This document shows positions 1 to 12,507 of a stretch of 60,000 bases of DNA, one piece after another (positions within the stretch are counted from its first letter, which is position 1; every line of letters begins with the position of its first letter). The translations under genes and the position numbers were made by a program. Location of the stretch: contig OU612068.1 of the NCBI GenBank assembly GCA_914767715.1, positions 15,626,001-15,686,000 on the forward strand, given 5' to 3'. Below the pieces are notes generated by a model. It searched no databases, was not told where the DNA came from, and saw nothing but the letters and a program-made list of their open reading frames with translations. The DNA is from Membranipora membranacea. Lineage: Eukaryota > Bryozoa > Gymnolaemata > Cheilostomatida > Membraniporidae.

Positions 1-1150
1 AGCCATAAAATATATCAAATATTTTTTTTCTGAATCATGGTTTGAAATTTGATCAGATCCGAAAACATTCCAAGATACAAACACTCCGAGACGTATTGCA
101 TCATTGACCAAATATATTAATCAGAGATAAAGATTTTTGCGCAATAAGAAATTCACAGATTCTCTACTTCACATCCAAAATATTTGTAAGCTAATGTTAT
201 ATAAGTTGCCTACTTTCAGGGTTGTCAGCTTGACGTGACATTGCAGAGCCCTTGAGGACAGGCTGTGTAGATCGTCTTGTTATGGTAACTTTGAGTTGAA
301 CAGCAGTTTAAATGATTAGGGATACTTTTGATTAACAGGAAGTAAAAATATTTGTGAGATCAATTCAGACCTAGGCTTACATTCTCCTAAACTAATTTTC
401 CTCCCTACACTCTGAAAACAATTAATTGAGCTGACATAAAAAATGACTTGTAGGGCTGTGGCGTACTGCCAAGCTACTGGGGATGTTTTGAAGCACAAAA
501 TGAAAAACAAGCAACCCAACCAGTAAAATGTTTGACATTGGCTCGTAAATATTTTGAGCATCCTAGGTGGAACCAGTTTGATGTTTTTCATATCCGCGTT
601 AACATATTGCGCAACACAGTACAACAGTTTTTGCAAAAAATCCTTAAGTTTCAAGTTGTTGTGACAATCTTACCATGGAAATTTTCCATCAAAACCAAAA
701 ACCAAAGATTTACCCGTGATTCACCTAATATTGATGAATTCAATTGTGTGAAACAATTGTCTGACTGTTAGGTACAATCACAGAGTAAGGATATCCTTAC
801 CCTGTGGTATTCTCATTGATCTCTGGTATGATTAATAACTAGAGTTTGTACTAAGTTCGATGTGAAGTTCTTATCTTGACACTTAAAAACAGGGTTGCAA
901 AATAATTACACAAGTCTTCCAACCAGAATACCCGAAATAGCCCATCATTGAAAGAGTATTTGCGTAATTGACTACACATGAGTAATATGGTTCCGTTATT
1001 TCCAACATGAAATATTTGTCTCAGATTGAGCGCCATCATGCTTCCTAATCATCTGCGTTTTTGTAGGATACCAATGTTCTCCCCAACTGAATAAAATTCT
1101 CAAACTTGTACTAGCTATATGATACCAGGCATCACCAGTCATATATACAT
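1..1150. other. No gene recognised (3' flank or intron of CPD)
   Basis: Short open frames here show no domain and no plausible splice sites in the CPD phase. The only structure seen is a 28-bp imperfect palindrome at 779-806. Confidence 0.5.
779..806. repeat. 28-bp palindrome, CACAGAGTAAGGAT type
   Basis: CACAGAGTAAGGAT is followed directly by its inverted copy with one mismatch. The same arm sequence begins a hairpin at 8298. The 7-bp flanks (GTACAAT and GTATTCT) do not match well. Confidence 0.7.
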
Positions 1151-1339
1151 CTAGTTGTGCTCAGATCTCCCAAATCCCACGGCACATAGCTGAGGATTGA
1201 AGACTCTGTGGGCCAAGTGACCAGCAGCACGATGAACTGGGCTCCATACTAGAACAGTTAGATCTACATTGCCAACAGACATCAGGATATCAGATATGAA
1301 TAATTCTGGTACCGAGTGTAGAGACTCTTTAGTATAAAC
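1151..1339 (-). other. Reading frame continuing CPD repeat III past an in-frame TAG
   Basis: The last CPD exon reads ITQG and then TAG (1342-1340). The same frame stays open for 62 more codons, to a TAG at 1153-1151. The continuation resembles the segment that follows the zinc motif in repeat II: FISDILMSVGNVDLTVLVWSP lines up loosely with [22 protein letters not shown] donor overlaps the stop (GG followed by GTAGGT), so the transcript may instead splice away here. No acceptor with the right phase gave a convincing exon in 1-1300. It could be a nonsense allele, a decaying repeat, or an intron starting at the donor. Confidence 0.45.
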
Positions 1340-1343
1340 CTAC

Positions 1344-4300
1344 CCTTGAGTGATGTGACGTGCTAGCCTGATTAGTACATTTCTACCAACACTCTCTTTA
1401 CCATTCAGACCTCCGAACAGAAGAATATTGGGTTTGTGATTAGAATCAATGTCCAGATCATCATCTGACAGGGTGAGAACCTTTATACCTTCATGTAACT
1501 GTAAACAAATATCATTCTGCATAATACCCTACTATCCAGAACAGTAGCTTTTATGTTATCATACCACCAACCACTTATTTGAGCACAAATGAGAACTCAG
1601 CACACCAAAACTAAACAGTGTTTCTAATTATGATGAAAATGAGGCTGGCATCAGTGGTAGAGACACAGCGATAACATGCTGCCAGTAGGATAGTCTTGTG
1701 ACATAGACTATCTCTGCAGGACAGTGATGGTGGCGCTGCCTTCCATCAAAATAGGCAACTCCCAGAGTAAAAAGTTATAGGATATGTAAACTTGAGTTCC
1801 CCGTTGAGGCCGTAGTATTTCGAAATTATTAGTTTCCATCGTTTTACCAATTTTGGTACACAGTCTAGATGAATTAATGTAACCTATGCCTCAACAGTTT
1901 GCAGATGCGCAGAGTGGAGTGTTATTCTGGATGAGCTGCAAGTGCCACTGATGTCATGACAACAGAGGTAAAATGAGTTTTATATTGTTGTTTCACTGCC
2001 GACAATTTCTCAGAAAAAATTGTACTCTTGTTCTGTTGACAGGGTCAACAAAACAATTTTAGACTCTCGACATTATTCGATCCCGAAACACTCATGCATG
2101 GATTTGACTGTCTCAGCTCGTCATACAGTGGATACCATGGGCAAAAAAGCATCAACAACATAAAAAGTGCCCCTCACAGGCACATTATCATGCACTGATA
2201 TTTTCAACACGAGAGATTATTATTGCCAAGTTTCAGACAACCAGCTTTATGTGTTTACTTCAAAAGATGATTACAAGGGTTTACACCCTATAGACAGTTT
2301 TCTGAGCTCTTATTTATGTCTCAATTCGGAGTTGTCCTTTCTCCAGTTTGGTACTTTTAACCCACGCCGCATAGGAAAAACCTGCTGAAAGAGGGTTGTC
2401 TTGAAAACTGTTTATGTTAAGGAAAAACTGATTTTTGATTCAGAGTCTACACCATTGAAAACCCCGTGAGACAGGATTTCCAAAACATTGGGAGGCTTGA
2501 ATGTTGATCAATCTTAATTTTAGTGATGAAACGCATGAACTATTCTGCCAAATTGTCCGCAAATCTGGCAGAAAATGCTATAATTGACTATCCAAATACT
2601 AAAATGATTTCCCAAACTATGTCCATATGAGTTTTCAATGCTGCAGATTCTGAAACAAAAATCATTTTTATCCTATTATAAGGGGTTATCAAGAAAACCC
2701 TCTTTTCAGCGCGTTTTTCCTATGCGGCGTGGGTTAAAAGTACCAAACTGGAGAGAGGACAACTCCGAACTGAGGCCTAAATCAGAGCTCAGAAAACTAT
2801 CTATTATTGACATGCAGGACACTATTGGCGAAGGTTAGATAGATTGCACTAATGGCGCCATAACCTGCTGTCTCAGCTAAGCAAAAATATTTCCAGCATT
2901 AAGGCTAACGATATCCCTTACAGTCCATACTTACAGTAGACTGAGTGGCTATCTGAGAGTGGGCGACTATGTCATCAAGAGCAGCGTCTAAGTCATCCCC
3001 TGACACATCCTTAACATCTAGATTTTTAGCTATATTATAATCACTGCTGACTGACCAGTCAGTGAGACCGGAGGAGAGGAGTTTGAAGTCGAGAGGAGTT
3101 GCATCTCCTTCAGTCACAACTACATGCTCCTCTTTATCCCAATATCTGTATTTAAAATAACATGACAGCTCACATTGAAGATAATCAGACATAGAGAATC
3201 GTTAATATCTGTATCAAGCAATGTTTGTCTTGGATATGAGTCTTTAATGGCTCAAGCAGCACTACTATATCAATGACTGAAGTATTTATAATCTTTGACT
3301 ATATGGTTGATAACTTTGATCAATCAAAACAAAGCTGTTATTATTATACTCATTACCTTCCAAAAAACACAAACTCAAAAGTCACCGTCTTGCATATGGT
3401 TTTAGACTGATGAGAATATGATTTGCATGAGTACTGAGAATGACCTTGTTTGAAATATCAATAAAACCAAGTGAATTTCAATGATATTTGCCCATATTGA
3501 ACCAGATGCTGATCACAATTTTTATAATGTTCAGATTTAGATTGCAGATAAACGAAAACAAAGGCTATAAAAGTTATCTTCTCTTCCTCAGTGAGAAAAC
3601 AATCCCCAAAACGAGTAACTAATAACCGCTTCATCTTAACATCTATATCAATCTATGAAAATCTTATGCTCTATTCACAGGCCTTTTTGTTGATGAGAAG
3701 CATATATCAAATCACATTGACAATATTGAGAACTTAACCATTAAAATTTAGCTTAATTGAATGAGTGACTAGACAGGGTCTATTTTTTGCTGTCAGCTGT
3801 TCATCAGCAGGTAATATTGATGAGTTTGTATATTGAATTTAAATAAGGGCAGCACGCCAAAGATGGCACTTACTTCAATCAAAGCTAGCGGCCCTCAAAG
3901 TTAGAGGGTTTGTGATATAAAAACTAAAGCTAAACATGTATTTTCAGATTCAAATTGTTTCCTTACACAAATATTGAGACATTTACGACAAAGATAATTG
4001 TTTGCGTCAAAATTGTAAGACAACGCAGAATTCACATACCCAGGAGCAGAAACGATAATGTCGTAAGCACCCGGAGCTAATAATCTCCAGTAGTCACCGC
4101 CGTGTGCTGTGGTTATAGTGTGATTAATACCTCTCACTGAGATAGAGGCACCACTGATACCGGAGCCTGTGTCATCATCTAATACAAATCCCTTCACTCC
4201 TTTGTGTACCTGGCAGAAAATATATCTCAATAAATCAGTACTGTCACCCATGCCACCCCGTTCTTATTAAAGATCATCAATCATTTAATAGTACTGCCCT

Positions 4301-7300
4301 AGCCCTGTTCACACGGCCACAGGTTTTGTTTTTTTTGGCTTTTTGAAAACTCAAAACCAAAACCCGTGGCCGTGTGAACAGGGCTAGTACTGCCCTCCTT
4401 GATAACAATGTTTTTAACAAATTCACCTGATACATCACGAAAATTGTTTTAAATGCATGAATAAAATTGATATATATATAATATTTATATAATCATTTGT
4501 GTTGATAGTATATATATATATATATATATATATATCATATCATATATACTATCGACACAAATGAAACATTTAAACACTAAGAAACTAGAAAGAGTATGTA
4601 TTTCAATTTACTCTTCTCTTCAAGGTCAAGCTGTTTTGGAGAGGTAATCAACCATGTACATAATGAGCTGTTTAAAAAAGTAATTTTTTTTAAATTGCTT
4701 ATCAAGGTACAACATCAAATCAAATTGATAATTCATGGTAAGTATCCCCTAGTGACCAAGGATCGACCAATACTCATTTTGTAAGTATTCAGAGTTGTTG
4801 TAGAGAGGGAGCAACTCCGAATGCAGGTATATCAGCTCAAACAGGGTCTATATTGATTGTCATATTACTCAGCAGAGTCTTTTTCGGGATTTCGTGAGCT
4901 TGTCCAATGCAAGTAAAAAAGGTGCCACATAATCATAAAAAAAATAGTAGTCACAGTAGTCATTCTTTCCCTGAATGCATACATAATATGTAACACAAAC
5001 CTGAGCTATAAATGTCAGATAGGAGTATTTATTATCGTCCCAGTAGGATTTCAGCTGGCTCCCCATCGGATACTTAATACAGCCTTGCTCAATGGTAAGC
5101 TCTAAATCATTTGTGTAGAAATAGTTCCAGTCCTGCATACCACCTGCATGAACAAATATAATGGTTATCAATGAGACTAAAGTGGCAAAATCCGGCAATG
5201 TGAATGCTAGCAATTTCCGGCATCTTGTCTTCACAAGAAGAACAAACCAGGACACAATTTATTCACATGCATGGGAATAAGTAAATTACACACTTCCTAA
5301 GAAATATCCAGACTATAAATAGAACACAATAAGAAGATCCTGTATTTGACCAATCATAACACTAACTGAGAAGTAGCCTGGTCGGTCAGACTATTTAAAA
5401 ACAAAAATCTCAACATACCATTAAGAGGATACCAGTGAGCTCCGTTAGTTATACCGTCAGTAAAGAGCTCATGAGGGAACATTGAGTCACATGGGTGGCC
5501 GGTGTACATTTTTCCGTGCGCCTGCAACAATTAAGGAAATAATATTAACTTTTTTACTTTTGCAATGCCATGACTGCCTGACTGATAAATACCGATTTTC
5601 TCATACTGTATCAAAGTCATCAATGTCAAGTTCAGCCCATTAAACTGTGTACTGTGTAATTGGTTATTTCCACCAGCCAACTCTGGCCTGAGTGTTCTTG
5701 TCGTTGATGAATTATATCATTCTTCTCTGTATAACCGAAATATGTAAAATTTTTGTGTACAACAATCTGCCTTCAAAATACACGAGGATTATATCACCCG
5801 ACTTTTTATACTGATACACTCACCCATGAGAAAGCCTCTGCCAGGTGTTTAAATGTGTTATCATCAGGAGATCTGCTGTACTGGGCTCGGTCTTTATGTA
5901 GACCTTGATGTACTCCATCATATGGGAAGTTAGCAACCAGAGAACCTGATTAAAAAAGGGAAGAATATGACCAACGTAATGATTTCATGGTGGGGTGGAA
6001 ATTGACCCAACCGGAGTACAATTACAGACTTAGCAAAGCTAGGGCCGCAAATCACAGTATAAAAATACAGAACAGAGCACAGACAATTTAAGATAAACAT
6101 TAATATGCACTCTGAGCAGGCAGTGTATTTCTGCTGCATTACATAGATAGATGGACATAATTCTGACAGCGGTTTATTTTTTATGCTAAATTCCGTCTGA
6201 TCAGCAGTGAGCTAGCTGTTGGCTTATCTTCGAACATTAGCTTATGGCATAATCAGTAAATTTCCTAAAAATGACATTGTATAAACTCACCACCGTGGAG
6301 ATTAGCAGAAAGAACAAATGGATGCTGTTTGCTCCACTCCATGACAGCTTTAGTCTCAGGCTGTAATGTAGCGGTCCTGGCAGCGTACAGGTCAGGAAAG
6401 TTACGATTTAGGTCCTTATTGTTACCATTAGCCCTGCCTCTCACACTCTGAGCATCTCCTGAGGAATAGAGAAATGGAGATTATTATGGAAATATATATC
6501 AATGATATCAGTGTTATAAAATGCTGCCAATGTGTGACTTTAGTCAGCAGTTCTAAGGGAATCAGGTCAAAAATTTATATGGAATAATTTTATTGACATT
6601 TTCCTTGCAGTAATGTGCATATTTTAGAGGCAAATAAGCAGAGAGAAGGAGAGAGCGACGACTTGTTTATCTATCGAAAATCATCAGAGTTGACACACAT
6701 TGCCATTCTTAGATACAACCAGCCGGAAAAAAATGAATATTTGCACAAGGCTTTAATAATCCAACATGGCCGTCACCTAAGATTTCATTAATTATATGAG
6801 CATATATGGAGTGAAGTGTATGGCGTTAGTGTATGGTGTATTACCTTCTTGAGCGATTTCATGTCCATCAGGGTTCATGCTCGGCATGATAAATATCCTT
6901 GTCTCATTAACCAGTCGAGTGATGAAAGGTTGCTTCCCATAGTTGTCACACAGTACAGAGATGAGAGGCATGAGAGTCTCTCTTCCCACCACCTCATTAC
7001 CGTGCATATTACCGATAAACTTAAACTCTGGCTCGCCTGTAAAACAACAAATCATAAGGTTTATTGCCATGCTGCACACACCATATAACGCAAAGTGCTC
7101 AACCGTTCATTATTGATTGGAGAGAGTCAACTGTCTAGTGTTTACTTAGATCATTTTGGAGTTGCCCCCTTTACTGACCAACTGCCATGATGAGTTTAGG
7201 ACATGATGATTATGATAATAAAATAACGTATCAGCACACAAGTCTGCCTATATTTTTCCTTCAATAGAGTATTTCATTTATTGATGTACAAAAATAAAGG

Positions 7301-10300
7301 TAAGTATGGGTCAATAACTTTTATTATGAAGGTGAACATTGATAACTATTCCCTACCTTGATCAATCTAGGTTGGATTAATGGATAATTTATAGCTGTTA
7401 GTCTACGAATATCACAGTGACAGAGAGCATTGAAGAACCATCTTCATTCAGTCCCTAACTCTGACCGTTTCTAATTTAAAACCTCTGACTATAAAACAAA
7501 GAATTAGGTAAGTGAGGGTCCATTGCTATAACCTACCCTCTTCATGTACTCCCACATTGTCTGATATCTCGAGGGCCCACAAGTCTCTGTTCTCTACGCT
7601 TTTACCGATACTCTTCAGCTGAGTAATGAGAGGAAACCGCTCGGCAATGTCGTGCAGGAAACTGGTCATCTCCTCATGGTTGTGGTGCTTAAAGGCTGTG
7701 GAGAAGTAGAAGGTGAGGTTAATGATAAAATGATTTATAAAACCATATCCTAAAGACCCCAGTTAATATATGTCTGGAAAAGTTAGGAAGACAAAATACT
7801 CTCGCTGTGAGCCGTTTTTTTCCTTCTATTTTGGCACTAAATGTAAAACATCTCCTCAAAAAAGAAGCTGTAGCCCAGGCCTAGCTAACAACAATACTGA
7901 CAGGCAAAAGGAAACATGGTTCATAAAGAAGTTACATTACAAATCCTTATTATAACCAGAAGTCAGTATAACAAAACTTAGTACATGTTACATACTGGTA
8001 GGCTCGATGAGGCCGGTGAGAGGTGTACGGTGAGTGCTGTTAGCAAAGGAGTCCACCATTCGGCTAAGATCCTCATGAATACTTTTCTTCACAAGCTGGA
8101 CGTCAACGTTTGTTGCATCTCCGTTTGTAACTTGGACATTAGTTATCGTCTTAGGCTCATAACTAAAAAAAAATAGACAAAGCCATGATCCAATTATCCT
8201 CTATTTCCTATTATCCTGTATTTATAGATATCGCTGATAGAAGTGCATACTCTACTCAAACTCCCAATGGGTCATATCCATATATCTATGGTCATATCAC
8301 AGAGTAAGGATATATCATTACTCTGTGATCATATCAAGAGAGGAGCTATAGACTGCCACAAATGTTGAAATGTGACCCAGCAATGCATGGGTATTAAAAC
8401 AACTGCAGCTGCTCTGGTTCACTGAGCGAACAGGAACTCTCGTGATGGCAATAATCATTACAGATGAAATCAATTCCTTCTTGATCGAGTGGATTGCGGT
8501 TTAATCAAATGCTCAGTCAGGACAATGGCTAAAATAGGACCTTTAGATTGATGGAAGTGACAGCTTACTATGCGTGTTATTTTATAACTGGCTTGTTTAT
8601 ACCTATTAAACATCATAGGTATAGACTGAATCATGCAACATGGCCTGTATCAAGAGAAAGGAATTGTTCGGAGATATTAGATGTGGGGTAAGCCAGAGTT
8701 TCAACACCAGCCTTCATTCTCTTGAGAGACATGCTGGTTCATTCCGCTGGCTCATTCTATGTTAGTCTAACAATTTTGTTTATTGATTGTCTACGGGTGC
8801 GTATTTATCTCATCGGATTGGCAACAAAATCGATACTCAAGTAGCAGCTGCTAGTATTGCCAGCTCCCAACGCTAAGTTTGATGGTGACAGTTTGACTTA
8901 CCCTACAGCGTTGACTTTGATTGTGTATGTGCCATTAGTAAGAAGTCTCCAATAATCCCCAGACTTAGCAGTCGTGACTCTGTGATCGATACCCTCAACT
9001 TCGATCACCGCCTCTTTAATACCCTGACCGGTCACCGAATCTTTAACAAATCCTTTGACTCCTTTATGTACCTGTGATAGGATAAATAAGAAGCTCCATC
9101 AGTGGTTTGTCCAAGTTAGTCATCTCATGTTTGTTTCAGAGAAAAAATATTTTGCTTCCGAGTGGCCAAATAATACCAAATTATATTTCCGTTACAAGGC
9201 GGTAAAGAAGCCATCACACGTAAAATAACCTCAACACACTGACCGTGTAGCAGTAAAGACCAATGATTATATCTCTAGTCTTTCAAAAACCTTTTATAAA
9301 CTTTCTAAATTGAAAAGGAAATGCATTGGCTAGTCATGAACCAGTTATACAATTATTGTATAACTGGTTCACGATTATTATTGTATAATAGGTTCATTAT
9401 TGGTGAAGCAGTGAGGAAAATCAAACATGTTCAGAAAACATAAAACACCAGAAGCCAAATCAATGCCAAATTGATGTCACTTTAATATAATGCCGCTTTC
9501 GTCAGTCAGTGACAAGGAGGATAGGATAACACATATATCAGTCTCTCATTCCCAAAACTGAGATCTAATCAGTTACAACAGGCCAACCTCATCGCCTGCA
9601 TGGTAATCCTGTTGTGCCTCCATGCAACTCCTTTCTATGTATGAAGGTAGGCGTTGGACAAGCGTAATTGCTTCTACACATTTTTATTTGAAGACTTTTA
9701 CCAATCCTACATCTATAATAATACCATAGACCATAGATATCCATAGTCTCTGATTATACCATGTGTTGTCATCTTTTTATTACCTGTTCCATGAATGCTA
9801 GCAGGGACTCCTTATTGTTGAGCCACTCCTCAGACAATTGAGTTACTGCTGGATATTTACAGCAAGACAACTCCACAGTTATCTCAAAACAGTTACTGTG
9901 CAAGTAGTTATAATCCTGCATACCACCTAGAAATAAACAACAAAGCTTGGATATAACGAGAAGCTACCTACATCCTTAATTGTGACATGTAGTCATGCTA
10001 CCGATTTAACTACAGGGATCCAACAACGGTCATGAATGTCTCAAGGCATCAGTGCCATTCAATCCTCATTAATAAATCTTATTGTAGCCTCTATCCCTGT
10101 CACTTGTCCGACAATGCTAAACCCCCCCCCCCAAATTCTAGGGATCTTGAGATGGTAGGTTGGAACAAATCTGTCCAAAATAAAGATCCCTCCTTAAACA
10201 CAATGGGATGTTGCAGGAGATTTCTTTGATTGCTATATTAAATGCCGCTGACGCTATTTCAAGGCCTATTTATTTTGCTGTTATTATAATTATACAAACT

Positions 10301-12131
10301 TATCAAGTTTTACAAAAAATCGATGAGGAAATTATTGCCACATGAGCCATGTTTGTTTGACGTTGAGGATAGATAACTCATAGGAATTTATAGAATAAAA
10401 TACAGTAAATGGATGCCATCAGGGCAGAATAAAATGATAAATCTAAGCCATGATTGACTAAAGATGATCTGTCAACAATTTTGAGTCCTACATTTCGTAA
10501 TAAGACTCATATACTCATGGGAATATGATGTATAAATTATATCGTTATCGTTATATATTTATATAGTACCGTGTGATACCCAACAGGTGGTCTCTTTGAG
10601 TGACAAGAACGCATTGGGACAAATTTCATATAATGTACTAAAGGATCTCCTAATCTATATATGCAAACACGATGAACTAAATGTTGATAACGTAGTTATG
10701 TGGCAATTTTGAACGCAAATTCTGAGACAGTACACCAAATATAAAAAAATCCCAATTATCTTCAAGTCACAAATGGTCTAGGCTGCCTGATGGAGTGCGC
10801 TTACAACAATATACCCACAGAAATCTAATAGGAGTGTGGTCTATTCTGAGTAAAGGAAGGTAGTAGGGTATTTTAGGCGGTTTACACAAATCTGCAGACA
10901 CTGACAGAGCACTTTACTAAGAGTATGACTATGAAGCTGCTGCAGATTAACTCACCAGGTACATCATACCAGTGAGCTCCATTTGTGATTCCGTTAGTAA
11001 AGTCATCACCATCACATAAGTTACCTGCTGACATTGTGCGATGGTTGCTCGCATATGTCAGGGCTAGCCGCCTACAAACAATACAGTAACAATGGTTTAG
11101 AAGGCTGAGTATGTTGAGATTAGCTTTAGTACAAATACCTATACACGAGATCTTATATTGTGACCTCGAGCTTTTCACTGTAAATGGTGGGAGGGGTGAG
11201 GTAGGGCACGTCATCCTCAATGAACTTTCCTATATTTTTGATTATTCCCATTAATTGGCGCTATGACATTGTTGATAATAAAACAACTATCCAGTTCTCA
11301 GCAGAGGGAACAACACATCAGATAGGCTGTTAATTATTTCATTTGGATACATACATGGTGTATTCACTAAATATGTGAAGCTCACCTGTAGATAGCATCA
11401 TCAGGAGACGCACTGTAGACATGACCTTGTGGGTGGCGCTCTGAGTCATCAAACGGATAGCTCGCAACTACACTGCCTCCATGCAAGTTAGCTGAGAGCA
11501 CAAACTTGTTGCCTTCAATCCAATCAATCAGCGCCTGAGTTTCCGGTTGAATAGGATCATTTTGATATATTCTAAACTGATCGGGAAAGTTTCTGTTCAG
11601 GTCCACTCCCTTTGCATTTTGTCGCCCTTTGACACCAACGCAGCTATCGTCCTCTGACCACTTAGTTGTGTGTAATCCAAGTTCAGCAGCCTCAAATCCA
11701 TCAGGGTTTGCACTTGGCATGAGGAAGATGTTTGTGTTATCCACTAGTTTCTTGACTCTGGCATCTGTTTCATAGTTTTCCAGCAGGTACTGCACCAAGT
11801 AAACCATGAGTTGTCTGCCAACAGCCTCATTACCATGGATATTAGCTACATACTTGAACCATGGCTCTCCAGGCTCAGTGACATTTACATTGTCTGATAT
11901 TTGTATATAGAAGAGTTCTCTCCCTTCTCCAGATTTTCCAATAGTACCAACCTTTGCTAACCCAGGGAACCTGTTTTCATATGAGTGAAGCAAGGTGTCT
12001 ATATCATTATAGTGGTGGTATTTGCTAAAGTCTAGCTTATCCCATTCATCAGCTCCTGCTACATGATTTCTTAGGGATGAGGCTATGAAAGCCAAACATA
12101 TGGACAAAATCCACTGAGTACACTCAGCCAT
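1344..12131 (-). CDS. CPD: Carboxypeptidase D-like metallocarboxypeptidase, multi-domain, 3' end incomplete
   Basis: Fourteen exons, all phases closing, in transcript order: 12131-11386, 11071-10956, 9926-9784, 9071-8902, 8162-7996, 7695-7537, 7036-6845, 6458-6291, 5945-5824, 5521-5419, 5143-5001, 4209-4040, 3145-2935, 1498-1344 (about 921 residues so far). A signal peptide occupies residues 1 to about 26. Repeat I (exons 1-4) has the M14 zinc motif [20 protein letters not shown], the third zinc ligand in ANLHGG, and the catalytic glutamate in [12 protein letters not shown], then a transthyretin-like domain starting VHKGVKGFV. Repeat II (exons 6-12) repeats every element: [34 protein letters not shown]. 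Repeat III starts in exon 14, where the HGNE position reads NGKE, so a zinc histidine is lost. CPD removes C-terminal Lys/Arg from peptides in the secretory pathway, and its third repeat is known to be inactive in vertebrates. The 3' end is outside the window or lost (see the in-frame stop at 1340-1342). Confidence 0.93.
2293..2801. mobile_element. MITE, 509 bp, long terminal inverted repeats, TA target duplication
   Basis: The left end begins GACAGTTTTCTGAGCTC and the right end is its inverted copy (GATAGTTTTCTGAGCTC). The inverted repeats extend about 110 bp with scattered differences. TA flanks both ends (2291-2292 and 2802-2803). There is no coding capacity. A 510-bp relative lies at 30754-31263. 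It sits in the CPD intron between 1499 and 2934. TA duplication plus TIRs fits a Tc1/mariner-type non-autonomous element. Confidence 0.85.
4299..4387. mobile_element. 89-bp hairpin element with 7-bp target duplication
   Basis: The ends CTAGCCCTGTTCACACGG and its inverse form perfect 22-bp arms, extended by a GGTTTTG/CAAAACC pairing, around an A/T-rich centre. The element is flanked by TACTGCC on both sides (4292-4298 and 4388-4394). It lies in the CPD intron between 4210 and 5000. One end of the same family occurs alone at 15157-15172. Confidence 0.8.
4494..4564. repeat. AT microsatellite inside an inverted repeat
   Basis: TCATTTGTGTTGATAGTATA runs into a TA dinucleotide tract and then the inverse arm (TATACTATCGACACAAATGA). 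The stretch can fold completely. It lies in a CPD intron. Confidence 0.8.
8298..8327. repeat. 30-bp hairpin, CACAGAGTAA arms, near-perfect 7-bp flanks
   Basis: CACAGAGTAA and TTACTCTGTG flank a 10-bp centre. The flanks are GTCATAT (8291-8297) and ATCATAT (8328-8334), matching at 6 of 7 bases. It shares its arm and centre sequence with 779-806. CPD intron. Confidence 0.65.
9338..9370. repeat. 33-bp perfect hairpin
   Basis: GAACCAGTTATACAAT and its exact inverse are separated by a single T. A degraded further copy of one arm follows directly (ATTGTATAATAGGTTC, 9380-9396). CPD intron. No flanking direct repeat is visible. Confidence 0.75.
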
Positions 12132-12507
12132 TTTGTCTTCTCCACAGATCCGGATGTTATTCAGTGTACTGTGCTTACAATGTGTGTCATCGATTAAATC
12201 TTATGATAAGTTAGGGTTCTTTAGTACTCACCCGCAATGTATGAGTAAAACGAGACAAACGTATACGTGACGACAACTTCACGTTCCGGGAGAAGACAAC
12301 TACGCTATTTCGCAACCTCTCTATTACTAAAAGATTGCTGGCTTCAGTTATACTAGGAAACGGTACAATACACACATATTAACCTGTTTTTAATTCCGTT
12401 TTATAGATTCCTTGTCACCAAGACAAAAAGTGTAATTATTAGGCCAATTTACTGGTAAGGCCAGTCCTGATATCTATTTAATTGCATTGAGCAAGTTTGA
12501 ATGACAA
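12132..12507. promoter_or_regulatory. Shared divergent promoter region
   Basis: 376 bp separate the start codon of the minus-strand CPD gene from the start codon of the plus-strand gene at 12508. The region must hold both 5' UTRs and promoters, so a bidirectional promoter is likely. No TATA box or specific motif can be assigned with confidence. Confidence 0.55.

Noticed and set aside
316-1039. Open frames of 60-112 codons near the left edge
   Set aside because: No homology, odd composition, and no splice sites in the CPD phase.
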